A stretch of DNA of 13,078 nucleotides from positions 1 to 13,078 of the forward strand of contig CAJONF010000037.1 of NCBI GenBank assembly GCA_905236665.1, read 5' to 3'. The DNA is from an uncultured Selenomonadaceae bacterium. GTDB taxonomy: Bacteria; Bacillota; Negativicutes; Selenomonadales; Selenomonadaceae. Of this stretch, positions 5,338-12,580 are shown one piece after another. Under the pieces are notes generated by a model. The model did not search any database. It was not told the DNA's origin and worked only from the letters and a program-made list of their open reading frames with translations. The position numbers and the translations under genes were made by a program. Position 1 is the stretch's first letter. Each line of letters starts with the position of its first letter.

Positions 5338-6855
5338 TTGTTTATTCAAGGGTTAGCACCAATCCTGTGGCTAATCGTCGCGCTGAGCATTTTGAAATTG
5401 CCGGCGTGGAAGGCGTGCCCTGTTGCATTGGTAATTTCGGTTATTATGGCGTCTCAATTTTTTGATATGCCAATAACAGACGTAATGACCGGTACACTCG
5501 AAGGCGCACTCATGGCGATATGGCCGATCCTCGGCGTTATTGTGTCGGCGATATTTGCCTATAACTTGACAGTGCATACCGGCGGCATGGATAAAATCAA
5601 AGATATGTTGAGTTCTGTCAGCACCGATAAGCGAATGTTAATACTTATAATCGCTTGGGGTTTCGGTGCTTTCCTTGAATGTATGTCGGGCTTTGGCACG
5701 GCGGTCGCTATAGGCGCGAGTATGCTAGTTACGGTGGGTGTTCCGCCTGTATCTGCTGTTATCGCCTGTTTGATATCTAACGCCGCAATGAGTTCGTTTG
5801 GCTCAGTCGGTTTGCCATTGACAACGCTTGCTAAACTCACCAACTTTGACCCGTTGCAAATAGCCACCTATACAACTTTGCAACTGGGTTCCATGGTTAT
5901 ACTTATGCCGTTTATTATGCTTATCGCTTTTGACGGAATGAAAGCTTTAAAAGGAATGATTCCTGCTTGCCTTATCGGCGGCTTTGGTTTCTGTATTCCT
6001 TCGTGTCTCGGTGCCGTTACCATGGGCGCAGATTTGGCGGGAATAGGCGGTGCAGTTTTTGCTATGGCGGCTCTTGTCATCTATGCTAAAAAATTCCCGA
6101 TAAAAGATCCTGAATACGAAATTGACGATTACAACGAAAACTTTTCTATCACGTTCGGCGAGGCTGTTCGCGCATGGCTAGTTTTTTTACTGATCTTCGT
6201 TTTCTTGATTATATGTTCTGTACCTGCTATTTCTGCCGTGCTAAAAACCGTAGTTACTAAAGTTATGATTTATACAGGACCGGATGCCGCGCCAACTTCT
6301 TTCCAATGGATAACCACTCCTACAATTCTTTTTATATCTGCGGTAATTGCCGGCTTGGTTAATGGTGCTACCTTCGCCGATATGGCAAAAGTTTTGAACC
6401 GCACAGTCAAAACTTTAATTCCGACATTCATCACGATTATCACAATCATAGCCACGGCGCGTATCATGGGTTATAGCGGTATGACTATGGCCATTGCTAC
6501 GGCGACCGTTGCCGCCACGGGAACTTTTTATCCGTTCATTGCACCTGTTATCGGCTCAATCGGCGCATTTATCACCGGCTCGGCTACTTCAAGTTGCGTT
6601 TTGCTCAGTAAATTGCAAGTTGACTCGGCTATAGCTATCGGGCTTAATGAAACTGCTCAAGCGTGGATTGCCGCGGCAAATGCTTCCGGTTCTTGCGTCG
6701 GCAAAGTCATTTCTCCACAGTCAATCGCTATTGGCGCGGCGGCTGTCGGTGCATTTGGCGTCGAATCGCAAATTATGAAATTCGCCGTCAAAGTTTATCT
6801 GCCGTTTGTTCTGATTATGGGTTTTGTCGTTTATTTCGGGCAAGCAATGCTGTAA
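5338..6855 (+). CDS. lctP: L-lactate permease family transporter
   Basis: The LctP family comprises inner-membrane carriers for L-lactate and, in some members, glycolate. This 505-residue polytopic protein is hydrophobic along its length, with perhaps 12-14 helices. Family signatures are clear: GFGAFLECMSGFGTAVAIGA (about residues 107-126), GYSGMTMAIATA, and SIGAFITGSATSSCVLLSKL followed by AAANASGSCVGKVISPQSIAI near the C-terminus. The frame opens at TTG 5329, but that codon touches the purine run GGAAAGGG. TTG 5338 lies 10 nt from AAAGG and is preferred. It follows the rRNA-modification gene by 46 nt with no strong terminator, so it may be read from the operon as well as from an unseen promoter. 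It ends at a strong terminator. Substrate is inferred from family; no lactate dehydrogenase genes are in view. Confidence 0.88.
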   Translation: MFIQGLAPILWLIVALSILKLPAWKACPVALVISVIMASQFFDMPITDVMTGTLEGALMAIWPILGVIVSAIFAYNLTVHTGGMDKIKDMLSSVSTDKRMLILIIAWGFGAFLECMSGFGTAVAIGASMLVTVGVPPVSAVIACLISNAAMSSFGSVGLPLTTLAKLTNFDPLQIATYTTLQLGSMVILMPFIMLIAFDGMKALKGMIPACLIGGFGFCIPSCLGAVTMGADLAGIGGAVFAMAALVIYAKKFPIKDPEYEIDDYNENFSITFGEAVRAWLVFLLIFVFLIICSVPAISAVLKTVVTKVMIYTGPDAAPTSFQWITTPTILFISAVIAGLVNGATFADMAKVLNRTVKTLIPTFITIITIIATARIMGYSGMTMAIATATVAATGTFYPFIAPVIGSIGAFITGSATSSCVLLSKLQVDSAIAIGLNETAQAWIAAANASGSCVGKVISPQSIAIGAAAVGAFGVESQIMKFAVKVYLPFVLIMGFVVYFGQAML

Positions 6856-6857
6856 TT

Positions 6858-6899
6858 AAAAAAAATTTCCCCTGCGAACGTCGCGGGGATTTTTTTTTT
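6858..6899 (+). terminator. Strong intrinsic terminator after lctP
   Basis: CCCC (6869-6872), one bulged T, and GCGA (6874-6877) pair with TCGC (6881-6884) and GGGG (6885-6888) around the loop ACG. Ten T residues follow (6890-6899). The preceding A-run can extend the stem with the T-run and would give weaker termination on the minus strand too. It begins just after the permease stop codon. Confidence 0.9.
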
Positions 6900-7000
6900 A
6901 CTATAAAGCCTAAAAAATTTTTATATCGCGTCAAAGCAGGTTGAAAAAATTTTTTGTGGAATTTTTCCCGCGTAAATAAAATTTTAGGAGGCTAAACGTT

Positions 7001-7669
7001 ATGACGGAAGAAAATCGCAGAATTCACATAAGAGGCACCGGTTACGCTGAACAGACGCCCGATCAAGTCGTTTTATCGCTCACTTTGACCGCGCAGAACA
7101 AAGAATATTCCGCCGCGATGAAAATTGGTAGCCAACAAATCGAAATGCTCCGCGAATCGATTGTCGAAGCCGGCTTTAAACCCGAAGATTTGAAAACTAT
7201 TAACTTTGTAGTGAATTCTGTTTACGAAAATGAAGAAATTCGCGACTCCAACTACAAAAGAACGCAAAGAGTCTTCGTCGGCTTTGAATGTCGTCACGAT
7301 TTGCGGTTAACGTTTGATTTTGACAATGAGAAATTAAATAAAGCTGTCGATACCATTGCCGCGAGCCTTTCTCAACCGAAAATTTCAATTTCCTTCGCGA
7401 TAAAAGATTTAGACGCGTTCAGCGATAAAATTTTAAAATCCGCCGCTAAAGACGCTAAAAGAAAAGCAAAAATTCTCTGCACCGCCGCCGGAGTGAAACT
7501 CGGAAAGCTTTTGGATATAAATTATTCGTGGGATGAGATAAATATTCGGCGCGAAACCGTCGTTTGCGGCGAATGTATAAAAATTTCGGACGAAAAAAGT
7601 TCTTTTGACTTCCAGCCGGACGAAATTAGAGCCAATGATACCGTTGATTTTCTCTGGGAGATTGAATAA
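7001..7669 (+). CDS. SIMPL (DUF541)-domain protein without signal peptide
   Basis: The 222-residue protein matches the SIMPL fold family (E. coli YggE, DUF541): the start IRGTGYAEQTPDQVVLSLTL, then a helix with GFKPEDLKTINFVVNSVY, FVGFECRHDLRLTFDFDNEKLNKAVDTIAA, and DAKRKAKILCTAAGVKLGKLLDI near the C-terminus. Biochemical roles of this family are poorly defined; YggE is linked to oxidative stress and a human relative to IL-1 receptor-associated signalling. Most bacterial members are exported, but this one begins MTEENRRIHI with no signal peptide, so it is probably cytosolic. AGGAGG (6986-6991) lies 9 nt before the ATG. It is immediately followed by an unknown gene with no gap between stop and start. 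It is divergent from the second SIMPL protein in this window. Confidence 0.85.
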   Translation: MTEENRRIHIRGTGYAEQTPDQVVLSLTLTAQNKEYSAAMKIGSQQIEMLRESIVEAGFKPEDLKTINFVVNSVYENEEIRDSNYKRTQRVFVGFECRHDLRLTFDFDNEKLNKAVDTIAASLSQPKISISFAIKDLDAFSDKILKSAAKDAKRKAKILCTAAGVKLGKLLDINYSWDEINIRRETVVCGECIKISDEKSSFDFQPDEIRANDTVDFLWEIE

Positions 7670-8689
7670 ATGAAAAAATATATAAAGTTTACTGTCGGCG
7701 GATATTTTTACGGCTATAAAACCGTTGAAATTTTTATTAACGGCGAAAATGCCAAGTATAAAATTTTACGTTGCGGTTTGCTTGACGTTAATACAAAAAT
7801 TTTCCATGAAGTTAAAATTTCTAACGATTGGCTAAAAAAAATCGACGCGTTGAATATTTTTGAGTGGAAAGAGCAGTATTTTTCTGAAATTCTCGACGGT
7901 ACGCAGTGGGAATTGACTTTTAAAGACGGAAAAAATATTTATCGCGGTAGCGGTTCCAATGCCTTTCCTGAAGATTGGGAAAAATTTTTAGATTTGCTCG
8001 ACGAAATCGCGCCCGAATTGGAATTTATTCACCGCAAACGCCTTGAAAAAATTATTCTTAATTATTCTCGCGAATCACAGATAGGTTACACAGTTTTTGA
8101 AAAGCTGACGATTGACCGCCACGAAAAAATTTTGACGCTAACTAAGGAAACTAATCAAATTCGCTCAGAACACGTTTATTGCATTGCTCCGAACCACGAA
8201 AATATTTTCGACACCTGCCAAATTTTTTTCGACAACTTAAAAATTGAAGACAACGATCCCGATTACCCTTTGCAGATAAACATTGAAGTTTTGCGTCACG
8301 ACAACACGATTGAGAATGTAAATTCATCTTACGGCGAGATTTTTTTAGTAGGTTTGGCAAATTTTCTTAAAGAAATTAAAAATATCGTGAGCGATTTAAC
8401 TACAGAAATACTTTCACCAACTCCCGCTAAAATTATTCCGCGCCAAGGCAAATATATTTTCTGTAAGGTGCAATTTAGCGGCAGTTATAAGCATTACACC
8501 TACCAAACTGACGACGAAACGCTTTCTGTTGGCGACATTGTGGATGTTCCTGTTGGAAAAAATAACGAAATTGTTCAAGCGCGGCTCGTTGATATCGGTT
8601 ATTTCGATGAATACGAAGCTCCTTTCCCAGTTGATAGGATAAAAAAAATTATCGGCAAGCACGTGCCCGCCGAATGGGAAAATTATTAA
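7670..8689 (+). CDS. Unrecognised 339-residue soluble protein
   Basis: No family is identified with confidence. The protein is hydrophilic, with no signal peptide or membrane segment, and rich in Lys, Glu, Ile and aromatic residues. A motif near residues 85-110 (WELTFKDGKNIYRGSGSNAF, then PEDWEKFLDLL) resembles a segment I associate with uncharacterised Bacillota proteins. The last part (about 260-333: GKYIFCKVQFSGSYKHYTY, SVGDIVDVPVGKNNE, YFDEYEAPFPVDRIKKIIGK) reads like a compact beta-barrel domain, with a VGD.V.VPVG turn similar to domains in other hypothetical proteins. The ATG directly follows the TAA of the SIMPL gene, with GGGAG (7656-7660) inside that gene, so the two are almost certainly translated from one mRNA. 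It converges with glutamine synthetase, 3 nt apart. Function is unknown. Confidence 0.8.
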   Translation: MKKYIKFTVGGYFYGYKTVEIFINGENAKYKILRCGLLDVNTKIFHEVKISNDWLKKIDALNIFEWKEQYFSEILDGTQWELTFKDGKNIYRGSGSNAFPEDWEKFLDLLDEIAPELEFIHRKRLEKIILNYSRESQIGYTVFEKLTIDRHEKILTLTKETNQIRSEHVYCIAPNHENIFDTCQIFFDNLKIEDNDPDYPLQINIEVLRHDNTIENVNSSYGEIFLVGLANFLKEIKNIVSDLTTEILSPTPAKIIPRQGKYIFCKVQFSGSYKHYTYQTDDETLSVGDIVDVPVGKNNEIVQARLVDIGYFDEYEAPFPVDRIKKIIGKHVPAEWENY

Positions 8690-8692
8690 TCC

Positions 8693-10576
8693 TCAAATGA
8701 TATTTTTCTCATAAGCGTCGTAAAGCGATTTGAGTTCTTCGATTTTTTCGTAAATCTCAATTTGCAAACACGACGCTTTTTCAAATTCACCCGCGTTTAG
8801 CGCGTTTGTCAGCCGTGTGAATAAAGATTTTTCGTCGATTGAGTCCTTTGCAAGTTCTGCGCGAAGTAAAAATATTTTATTCCAGTTATACGCGTCTAAA
8901 TCTGTGACAAATTCCGCGTTGATTTTCTTTGCTTTACGAACTATCCCGCGCAATTCCGGTAGAATCCGCGAAATTAATTCCGTTTTCCAGCGCAAAAGTG
9001 CTCCGTTGCGAAAACCATTGATTATTTTTTCATTTAATGCGCCACCCAAAGAAATTATTTTAACTTTGTCCGGATATTTTTTTAAAGCCTCCATATTTTC
9101 CCAAACCGTCGCCGGCGGCTTGCCAAAAAGTTTATCACGCTCTTTTTGCGTAAAATCTTCAAAAACATCTTTTTCACTGCGATAAGCGCGATTTTTTTCT
9201 AAATAAAAACCGTCCTGTCCCGCATCTTTAGAAAGTTCTGCTAAAAGTTCGTCTGTTTTGTGAGTTATCGTAGATTTTACGCCGTCAAGTATCGCAGAGT
9301 AGCACGCCGCCAAAACTAAATAAATATTCGTGTAAGGATTGCAACTTCTCAATTCAAAGCGCGTCGCCATCGGATTTTTTAAATCTCGAATCAAGCTAAT
9401 CAAAATTGTACGATTTCGCGCCGGAATTTTAGGAGAATTGCCTAAAGATGTCACGATACACACCGGAGCCTCGAATCCTGGCTTTAATCTGTTCAAAGAA
9501 TCGTTCGTTGCGCTCACAAACGGATTAATTACCTCGTAATTTTTCAACAAACCCATTAAAGCTCCGTAGCCAACCGCGCTCATGTAGTCTTTTTCAGGAT
9601 TTTTCGCTGCAAAAAGGTTGTGAATTGACCCGTCTGCTGTTTTTGCCGCCAAACCTATATGCGTATGCTCGCCGTTGCCAGCTAAACCTATCATCGGCTT
9701 TGCTTTGAATGTTACTTCCAATCCGTTCGCCCGAAAAATTTCTTTTACAACAGTTCTGACCAAAATTTCGTTGTCCGCCGCCTGTACTGCGTCCGCAAAT
9801 CGCCAATCTATTTCTAATTGCTCGCATACGTGCGTTAAATGCCCCGATTCATCGATTTGAGCTTTCAAACCGCCGACTTCTTTATGTCCCATTTCCACTT
9901 GCAAACCGTATTTGTCCAGTTCGATTATCGATTGCTCCATTGCACAACGAACTGCGCCGTGCGTGCGCTCCCAATATTGCTCCTGCATGATTTGTGACGC
10001 GCTCATTTCTTCGACTGATGCTTCTGCCAGCGGTGTTTTTACCCAAAATTCTAATTCTGTTGCCGACGTGAATACTAAATCGATAATTTCTTTCCCGCTA
10101 ACGTCTAATCCGTCGATTTTCGGATATTTATGGAATAAATTTACCAATTCTCGCTTAACATTTATCAAAGTATCCGTTAAAACTGCGCGTGAATCGACTC
10201 TTTTACCTTCGTGAATCAAAAATCCCGGAATTCTAAGCGTCCCGACAGGTTTATTCGTCAAATTATCGTAATGCTCGAAATTATAATCCACAAACCAATT
10301 TACTGCCGCATCAACCGGCATATCGACCTTTGCATTATTTAAAGTCGCAATTCCGGGCAAAACTACGCTCGATCCGTCTGTTTGCACCGCTGTTCCAGCA
10401 AAAAATTCGTCAATATCCTTAATAAAAACGCGAACAGGAATTTTTTCGTCAGTGTCATTGCCCGCCAAATCAATTCCTACCAGTGAAACGAATTTTATTT
10501 CGGGGTGATCGCGTAATTGTTTAATAATTTCTTCTTTTGGAGTGTTTGCTTTGATTGTGTACAATAAATCAGCCAT
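8693..10576 (-). CDS. glnA: Glutamine synthetase, long variant
   Basis: The enzyme makes glutamine from glutamate, ammonia and ATP in the cytosol. At 627 residues it is well above the about 445-470 of classical type I enzymes and below the about 700 of type III. Type I-like landmarks appear in order: TDGSS (66-70), the TELEF metal-ligand strand (173-177), HKEVGGLKAQ (231-240), KPMIGLAGNGEHTHIGL (293-309; classical form G-x-G-x-H-x-H), NDSLNRLKPGFEAPV (358-372), ARNRT (386-390) and RFELRSCNPYTNIYL (406-420). Residues after about 470 form a helical, charged C-terminal extension. Related long enzymes occur in Clostridia and Negativicutes as far as I recall. AAGGAG (complement of 10586-10591) lies 9 nt before the ATG. 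It has its own promoter, downstream of mutL. Activity is likely but not proven. Confidence 0.88.
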   Translation of the reverse strand: MADLLYTIKANTPKEEIIKQLRDHPEIKFVSLVGIDLAGNDTDEKIPVRVFIKDIDEFFAGTAVQTDGSSVVLPGIATLNNAKVDMPVDAAVNWFVDYNFEHYDNLTNKPVGTLRIPGFLIHEGKRVDSRAVLTDTLINVKRELVNLFHKYPKIDGLDVSGKEIIDLVFTSATELEFWVKTPLAEASVEEMSASQIMQEQYWERTHGAVRCAMEQSIIELDKYGLQVEMGHKEVGGLKAQIDESGHLTHVCEQLEIDWRFADAVQAADNEILVRTVVKEIFRANGLEVTFKAKPMIGLAGNGEHTHIGLAAKTADGSIHNLFAAKNPEKDYMSAVGYGALMGLLKNYEVINPFVSATNDSLNRLKPGFEAPVCIVTSLGNSPKIPARNRTILISLIRDLKNPMATRFELRSCNPYTNIYLVLAACYSAILDGVKSTITHKTDELLAELSKDAGQDGFYLEKNRAYRSEKDVFEDFTQKERDKLFGKPPATVWENMEALKKYPDKVKIISLGGALNEKIINGFRNGALLRWKTELISRILPELRGIVRKAKKINAEFVTDLDAYNWNKIFLLRAELAKDSIDEKSLFTRLTNALNAGEFEKASCLQIEIYEKIEELKSLYDAYEKNII

Positions 10577-10620
10577 AAAAAACCGCTCCTTCGCGTAAAT
10601 TTGCTCTTAAAAGCACGATT

Positions 10621-10649
10621 AATCTATCACAATGCATAAAAATCGACAA
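10621..10649 (-). promoter_or_regulatory. Predicted sigma-A promoter of glnA
   Basis: On the minus strand TTGTCG (10649-10644) and TAGATT (10626-10621) are exactly 17 nt apart, and TGA before the -10 gives an extended -10. Transcription would start near 10614, leaving a leader of about 38 nt with the SD AAGGAG. No GlnR/TnrA-type TGTNA-N7-TNACA palindrome was seen by eye in the 156-nt gap. Confidence 0.5.
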
Positions 10650-10732
10650 GAGAAACGCGAAAAGTACACAATATTTATTTTTATCACTCGCGATAAATTC
10701 ATCTAAAAATCGCGCACATATTTACTTAAGAT

Positions 10733-12544
10733 TCAAGTTCGTTTGAACATTTTAGCTAGGTCTCCGCTTGAAAATTTTATAATCGTCGGTCTTCCATGTG
10801 GACAAGTGTGCGGATGCGGCGTTTTTGCTAGTTCGTTAAGCAAAATTTCGATTTGCCGCGTGTTTAATTCCAATCCCGCCTTGATAGCCGCCTTGCAAGC
10901 CGTGGTTGCCAAAGCCGATTGTCGGATTTTTTTAGCGATGTCGTCCGCGTCGCTGATTCCGGATAAAATTTCCGAAATTATTTCGCGCAAAAGATTTTCC
11001 GGATCGGTGTCAGCGGCGTCTAGCGGCATTTCGGTTAATCTGAATTCATTTTCGCCGCTCGGTTCCATTGAAAATCCTAAATCCGCGAAGATTTGCAGAT
11101 TTTTTTCTATTAAATCCGCCTCTCGTGAATCAAATTTCAACACACGATGAATTAAAAGCCCCTGCGCGGGTATTTTTTCAGCGTAATTGCTCAATCTGTC
11201 GAATAAAATTCTTTCGTGAGCGGCGTGTTGATCGATAATGTACAAAGTATTTTCACTTTGAGCCAAAATATAACACCGTGCGACTTGCCCAATCGGTTCA
11301 AGTTCTAAATTTTTCTGCTGAACAATTTTTTCTGGTTTAGAAGAAATTTTTTCTGGTTGCGGCAATTTTTCGGGCGGGAATTTTTTATTTTCTTCAATAC
11401 GCGCTAAAGATTCTTCAAAATCGAAATCATCACGCGGATTTTCTTGCTGAACAGATTTTTTTTCAGGTTTGGGCATTTCTTTAACGTCTTCGATTAAATT
11501 TATCTGTTCATAATGCGGAATTTCGGGTTTTTCGGCAATTTCATTTAAAAATTTTTCGTTTTTATCCTCAACAGCGGCTCTTACGGCGTGATAAACTGCG
11601 CGAAAAATTTTTCCTTCGTCCTCGAATTTAATTTCGGTTTTTTGCGGGTGAACATTGACATCAATAGAATTTTGCGGCACATTCAAATTCAAAATGGCAA
11701 GCGGAAAGCCGGTTTTGGGTATCAAAGACTTGTAAGACTCGTCAACAGCCTTAGAAATCGTGCGATTTTCAACAACGCGCCCATTAATTATGAAAGTTTG
11801 CCAACTTCGGTAGCTTTTCATGACATTTGGCTTGCTAACAAACCCGAAAACCTTTAAATTTTCGTCGTCGCGTTTCAAAGTCAGCAAAGAATCAATTAAT
11901 TCCGTGCCGTAAATCGCGCTTATCGTATCAATTAAAATTCCGTTACCAGGCGTTGAGAGGGCGATTCTATTTCCGTTTATGAGCCGAAAAGTAATTTCCG
12001 GACGACTTATCGCGAGTTTTACGATAAAATCATGAATTTTATTGGCTTCAGTGGGCGTAGATTTTAAAAATTTTAATCTGGCAGGCGTATTAAAGAATAA
12101 ATCCTCAACTAAAACGGTTGTGCCGACTTTACAGCCAATTTCGTGCGAATCTTGAAGTTTTCCGCCGTCAATTTTAATTTTTGTGCCGAGTTCGTCAGCT
12201 TTTTGACGCGTTTGGAGCGTAAATTTCGATACGGCGGCGATTGTAGGCAAAGCTTCTCCTCGAAAACCGAGCGTGGAGATATTTTGCAGGTCTTCGGCAA
12301 CAGAAAGTTTGCTTGTTGCGTGTCTTTTCACAGAAAGAGTAGCATCTTCGCGATTCATACCCGCGCCGTCATCTGTCACGCGAATTAAAGCTTTTCCGCC
12401 ATTCTGAATTTCAATTTCAATGCGTTTTGCGCCCGCGTCTATAGAATTTTCGACTAATTCTTTTACGACAGATGCAGGACGCTCGACAACTTCGCCAGCC
12501 GCGATTTTATTTATAGTTTTTGTGTCAAGAAGTTTAATATTCAT
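10733..12544 (-). CDS. mutL: DNA mismatch repair protein MutL (nicking type)
   Basis: MutL couples MutS mismatch recognition to strand removal. The N-terminal GHKL ATPase (about residues 1-330) shows KELVENSIDAG with catalytic E32 and Mg-binding N33, DDGAGM, STLGFRGEAL and FFNTPARLKFL. A Lys/Glu/Pro linker (about 335-415) follows. The C-terminal dimerisation and endonuclease domain carries DQHAAHERILFD (438-449), ACKAAIK (C550) and CPHGRP (581-586), the metal-binding motifs of MutL proteins from organisms without MutH. The last acidic position of DQHA-x2-E-x4-E is D449 instead of Glu. Length 603 is normal. AAAGGTG (complement of 12550-12556) precedes the ATG by 5 nt. mutS is not adjacent in the visible sequence; the upstream neighbour is a SIMPL gene 37 nt away on the same strand. 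Confidence 0.95.
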   Translation of the reverse strand: MNIKLLDTKTINKIAAGEVVERPASVVKELVENSIDAGAKRIEIEIQNGGKALIRVTDDGAGMNREDATLSVKRHATSKLSVAEDLQNISTLGFRGEALPTIAAVSKFTLQTRQKADELGTKIKIDGGKLQDSHEIGCKVGTTVLVEDLFFNTPARLKFLKSTPTEANKIHDFIVKLAISRPEITFRLINGNRIALSTPGNGILIDTISAIYGTELIDSLLTLKRDDENLKVFGFVSKPNVMKSYRSWQTFIINGRVVENRTISKAVDESYKSLIPKTGFPLAILNLNVPQNSIDVNVHPQKTEIKFEDEGKIFRAVYHAVRAAVEDKNEKFLNEIAEKPEIPHYEQINLIEDVKEMPKPEKKSVQQENPRDDFDFEESLARIEENKKFPPEKLPQPEKISSKPEKIVQQKNLELEPIGQVARCYILAQSENTLYIIDQHAAHERILFDRLSNYAEKIPAQGLLIHRVLKFDSREADLIEKNLQIFADLGFSMEPSGENEFRLTEMPLDAADTDPENLLREIISEILSGISDADDIAKKIRQSALATTACKAAIKAGLELNTRQIEILLNELAKTPHPHTCPHGRPTIIKFSSGDLAKMFKRT

Positions 12545-12580
12545 GTTTTCACCTTTAAAAACGTAAAAAAAATCAAAAAT

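Noticed and set aside
6954..6982. TTGTGG-17-TAAAAT as a promoter for the SIMPL gene at 7001
   Set aside because: Transcription would start near 6989, inside the SD AGGAGG (6986-6991), leaving no usable ribosome site. No better promoter was found in 6900-7000.
10680..10697. TTTATC/GATAAA hairpin between mutL and glnA
   Set aside because: AT-rich stem not followed by a T-run on the minus strand, so it is not a convincing mutL terminator; operator role unsupported.
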